In this document: positions 62,755 to 64,000 of the stretch, piece after piece
How positions within the stretch are numbered: the stretch's first letter is position 1
Layout: each line of letters starts with the position of its first letter
Assembly (NCBI RefSeq): GCF_001675165.1
Contig: NZ_LROS01000079.1
Location: 1-64,000 of the forward strand
Source: Clostridium ragsdalei P11
GTDB lineage: Bacteria > Bacillota > Clostridia > Clostridiales > Clostridiaceae
Length of the DNA stretch: 64,000 nucleotides
Reading direction: 5' to 3'
Program-made: the position numbers and the translations under genes
The notes under the pieces: model-generated
The model's input: the letters and a program-made list of their open reading frames with translations, nothing else
What the model was told of the DNA's origin: nothing
Databases searched by the model: none

Positions 62755-64000
62755 CTAACTTCTCTTTCTATTTCTCCTAAAATAACTGCTTTTGCGGCTT
62801 TTTCCATCAGACACTTTCTTTTTGACATCCTTATTTTTCACTATATCTGAAGAACTTACAACCATATTTGAATTACCCATAGCATAAGGATGATCTTTAA
62901 TCACCGGTATTGACTTTGATATAACTTTTTCAATATCTGTTAAAAGCTGTTTTTCTTCCCTATCACAAAATGAAAGTGCAACTCCATCTGATCCTGCCCT
63001 TCCAGTACGTCCGATTCTATGAACATAGGTTTCCGGTACATCCGGCAAGTCAAAATTTATTACATGAGATACTTTTTCTACATCAATACCTCTCGCAGCT
63101 ATATCCGTTGCTACTAAAACTCTTATTTTCTTTTCCTTAAAATTACTTAAAGCAAGTTGTCTTGCATTCTGTGACTTGTTTCCATGAATAGCTTGAGCCT
63201 CTATACCCGCTTTAACAAGATCTCCAGTTATTTTATTTGCACCATGTTTTGTTCTAGAAAATACAAGAACGGATTCAAAAGATTCATCCTTTAACAGGTG
63301 AATAAGCAAAGATTTCTTATTTCTTTTTTGAACAAAATACACTGCCTGGTTAATAGTATCAATAGTAGATGAAACAGGAGTCACTTCTACTTTTACTGGT
63401 TTTATAAGAATAGAATCTATTAGCTTTAAAATTTTCTGAGGCATAGTAGCAGAAAACACCATGGTCTGCCTGTCCTTAGGAAGTTTTGCTATGATTCTTT
63501 TTACATCCTGCCCCATTCCCATATCAAGCATTCGATCTGCCTCATCAAGTACAAGAAACTTTATATGCTGTAGATTTGCATATTTTTGTTGTACTAGATC
63601 TAGTAGTCTACCTGGTGTGGCAATTAAAATATCTACTCCTGCCATTAATGCATCTGTCTGAGGTTTTTGTGAAACTCCACCAAAAATAACAGTGTTCTTT
63701 ATCTTGGTGTATTTTCCATAGGAAGTAAAGTTTTCTCCAATCTGAATAGCTAATTCTCTCGTTGGAGCTAATACTAATGCTTGAATATCTGAGGACCCAT
63801 TTTGAGCTCCTTGTTTACTATAAATAAGCTGCAATATTGGTATAGCAAAAGCTGCTGTCTTCCCTGTACCCGTCTGGGCACATCCCTCAAAATCATTTCC
63901 TTCAAGTATAACTGGAATAGATTGTTCCTGTATAGGGGTAGGGTTAACATATCCTTCATCTTTTAGAGCTTTTAAAATAGGGTCAATAATATTTAATTTT
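62755..64000 (-). CDS. DEAD-box RNA helicase (RhlE-like), N-terminus cut by the window edge
   Basis: The reading frame runs open to the window end, so the first residues are missing. Visible order: Q-motif part GYVNPTPIQEQSIP, Walker A CAQTGTGKTAAF, PTRELAIQI, TPGRLLD, DEADRMLDMG, SATMP, then the second RecA domain with VFSRTKHGANK, DIAARGID and HRIGRTGRAG, and a basic tail (SRKSSYFRRNRKRS). The short tail and the CAQTGTGKT form fit RhlE/CshA-type helicases that unwind structured RNA in ribosome assembly or decay. A TTG inside at 63834 is not the start. Confidence 0.93.
   Translation of the reverse strand, partial: KLNIIDPILKALKDEGYVNPTPIQEQSIPVILEGNDFEGCAQTGTGKTAAFAIPILQLIYSKQGAQNGSSDIQALVLAPTRELAIQIGENFTSYGKYTKIKNTVIFGGVSQKPQTDALMAGVDILIATPGRLLDLVQQKYANLQHIKFLVLDEADRMLDMGMGQDVKRIIAKLPKDRQTMVFSATMPQKILKLIDSILIKPVKVEVTPVSSTIDTINQAVYFVQKRNKKSLLIHLLKDESFESVLVFSRTKHGANKITGDLVKAGIEAQAIHGNKSQNARQLALSNFKEKKIRVLVATDIAARGIDVEKVSHVINFDLPDVPETYVHRIGRTGRAGSDGVALSFCDREEKQLLTDIEKVISKSIPVIKDHPYAMGNSNMVVSSSDIVKNKDVKKKVSDGKSRKSSYFRRNRKRS

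Overview
The window is a 64 kb piece of a low-GC, AT-rich Firmicute chromosome, most likely a Clostridium sensu stricto species. The basis is codon use dominated by A/T, strong AGGAGG-type ribosome sites, frequent TTG/GTG starts, and clostridial gene families (HrcA/CIRCE-controlled htpG, Cache chemoreceptor, DUF5667, DUF2225, many OmpR-type two-component systems). Species cannot be fixed from the sequence alone. No rRNA, tRNA, prophage, CRISPR array or intact insertion sequence was seen. About 55 protein genes are supported, two of them cut by the window edges.

Layout. 1-11.9 kb: a partial possible cofactor-biosynthesis protein, a nitroreductase, a one-component regulator next to an M20 amidohydrolase/MFS pair, an SDR oxidoreductase, an ADP-ribosylglycohydrolase downstream of a chemoreceptor, a small alarmone synthetase and a DUF2225 protein. 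12.1-24.1 kb: a TetR repressor with its drug exporter and matching operators, a five-gene Bce-type antimicrobial-peptide sensing and detoxification operon that starts with a membrane serine hydrolase, an alpha/beta hydrolase, and the LemA/TPM pair. 24.2-30.5 kb: a GntR regulator divergent from a cysteine-desulfidase-like gene, a secreted GH18 protein, and a YbaK-AraC-VOC operon. 30.5-38.2 kb: a sensor kinase/regulator pair below a secreted lipoprotein-like gene, then a second antimicrobial-peptide-type module (regulator, kinase, ATPase, two permeases). 38.2-48.3 kb: LysR, an Fe-S protein, an amino-acid permease that seems coupled to a tiny leader ORF, htpG, a FIST sensor paired with a kinase carrying a degenerate receiver domain, and an MFS exporter. 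48.7-64 kb: a secreted DUF5667 protein, motAB, a ferritin-like protein, glycolipid-type glycosyltransferases with a flippase-like protein, a third ABC/two-component module, a MocR regulator followed by a paralogous aminotransferase, and a partial DEAD-box helicase.

Functionally the region is an accessory envelope-stress and regulation zone: four OmpR-type two-component systems, three ABC modules of antimicrobial-peptide-resistance style, three MFS exporters and at least six one-component regulators. Several operators can be read directly: a perfect CIRCE in front of htpG, TetR half and full palindromes, 11-bp direct repeats in front of the second ABC operon, and a large palindrome between the GntR gene and its divergent neighbour.

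The least explained signal is non-coding. One repeat family (12.75, 28.25 and 41.32 kb, with a possible solo end at 26.6 kb) keeps a collinear core but has different arms in each copy, each arm built of its own short tandem word and mirrored on the other side. A second family (10.05, 10.87 and 51.58 kb) has a hairpin with compensatory changes followed by a conserved 17-base tail. These two families are the best candidates for something undescribed in this window.
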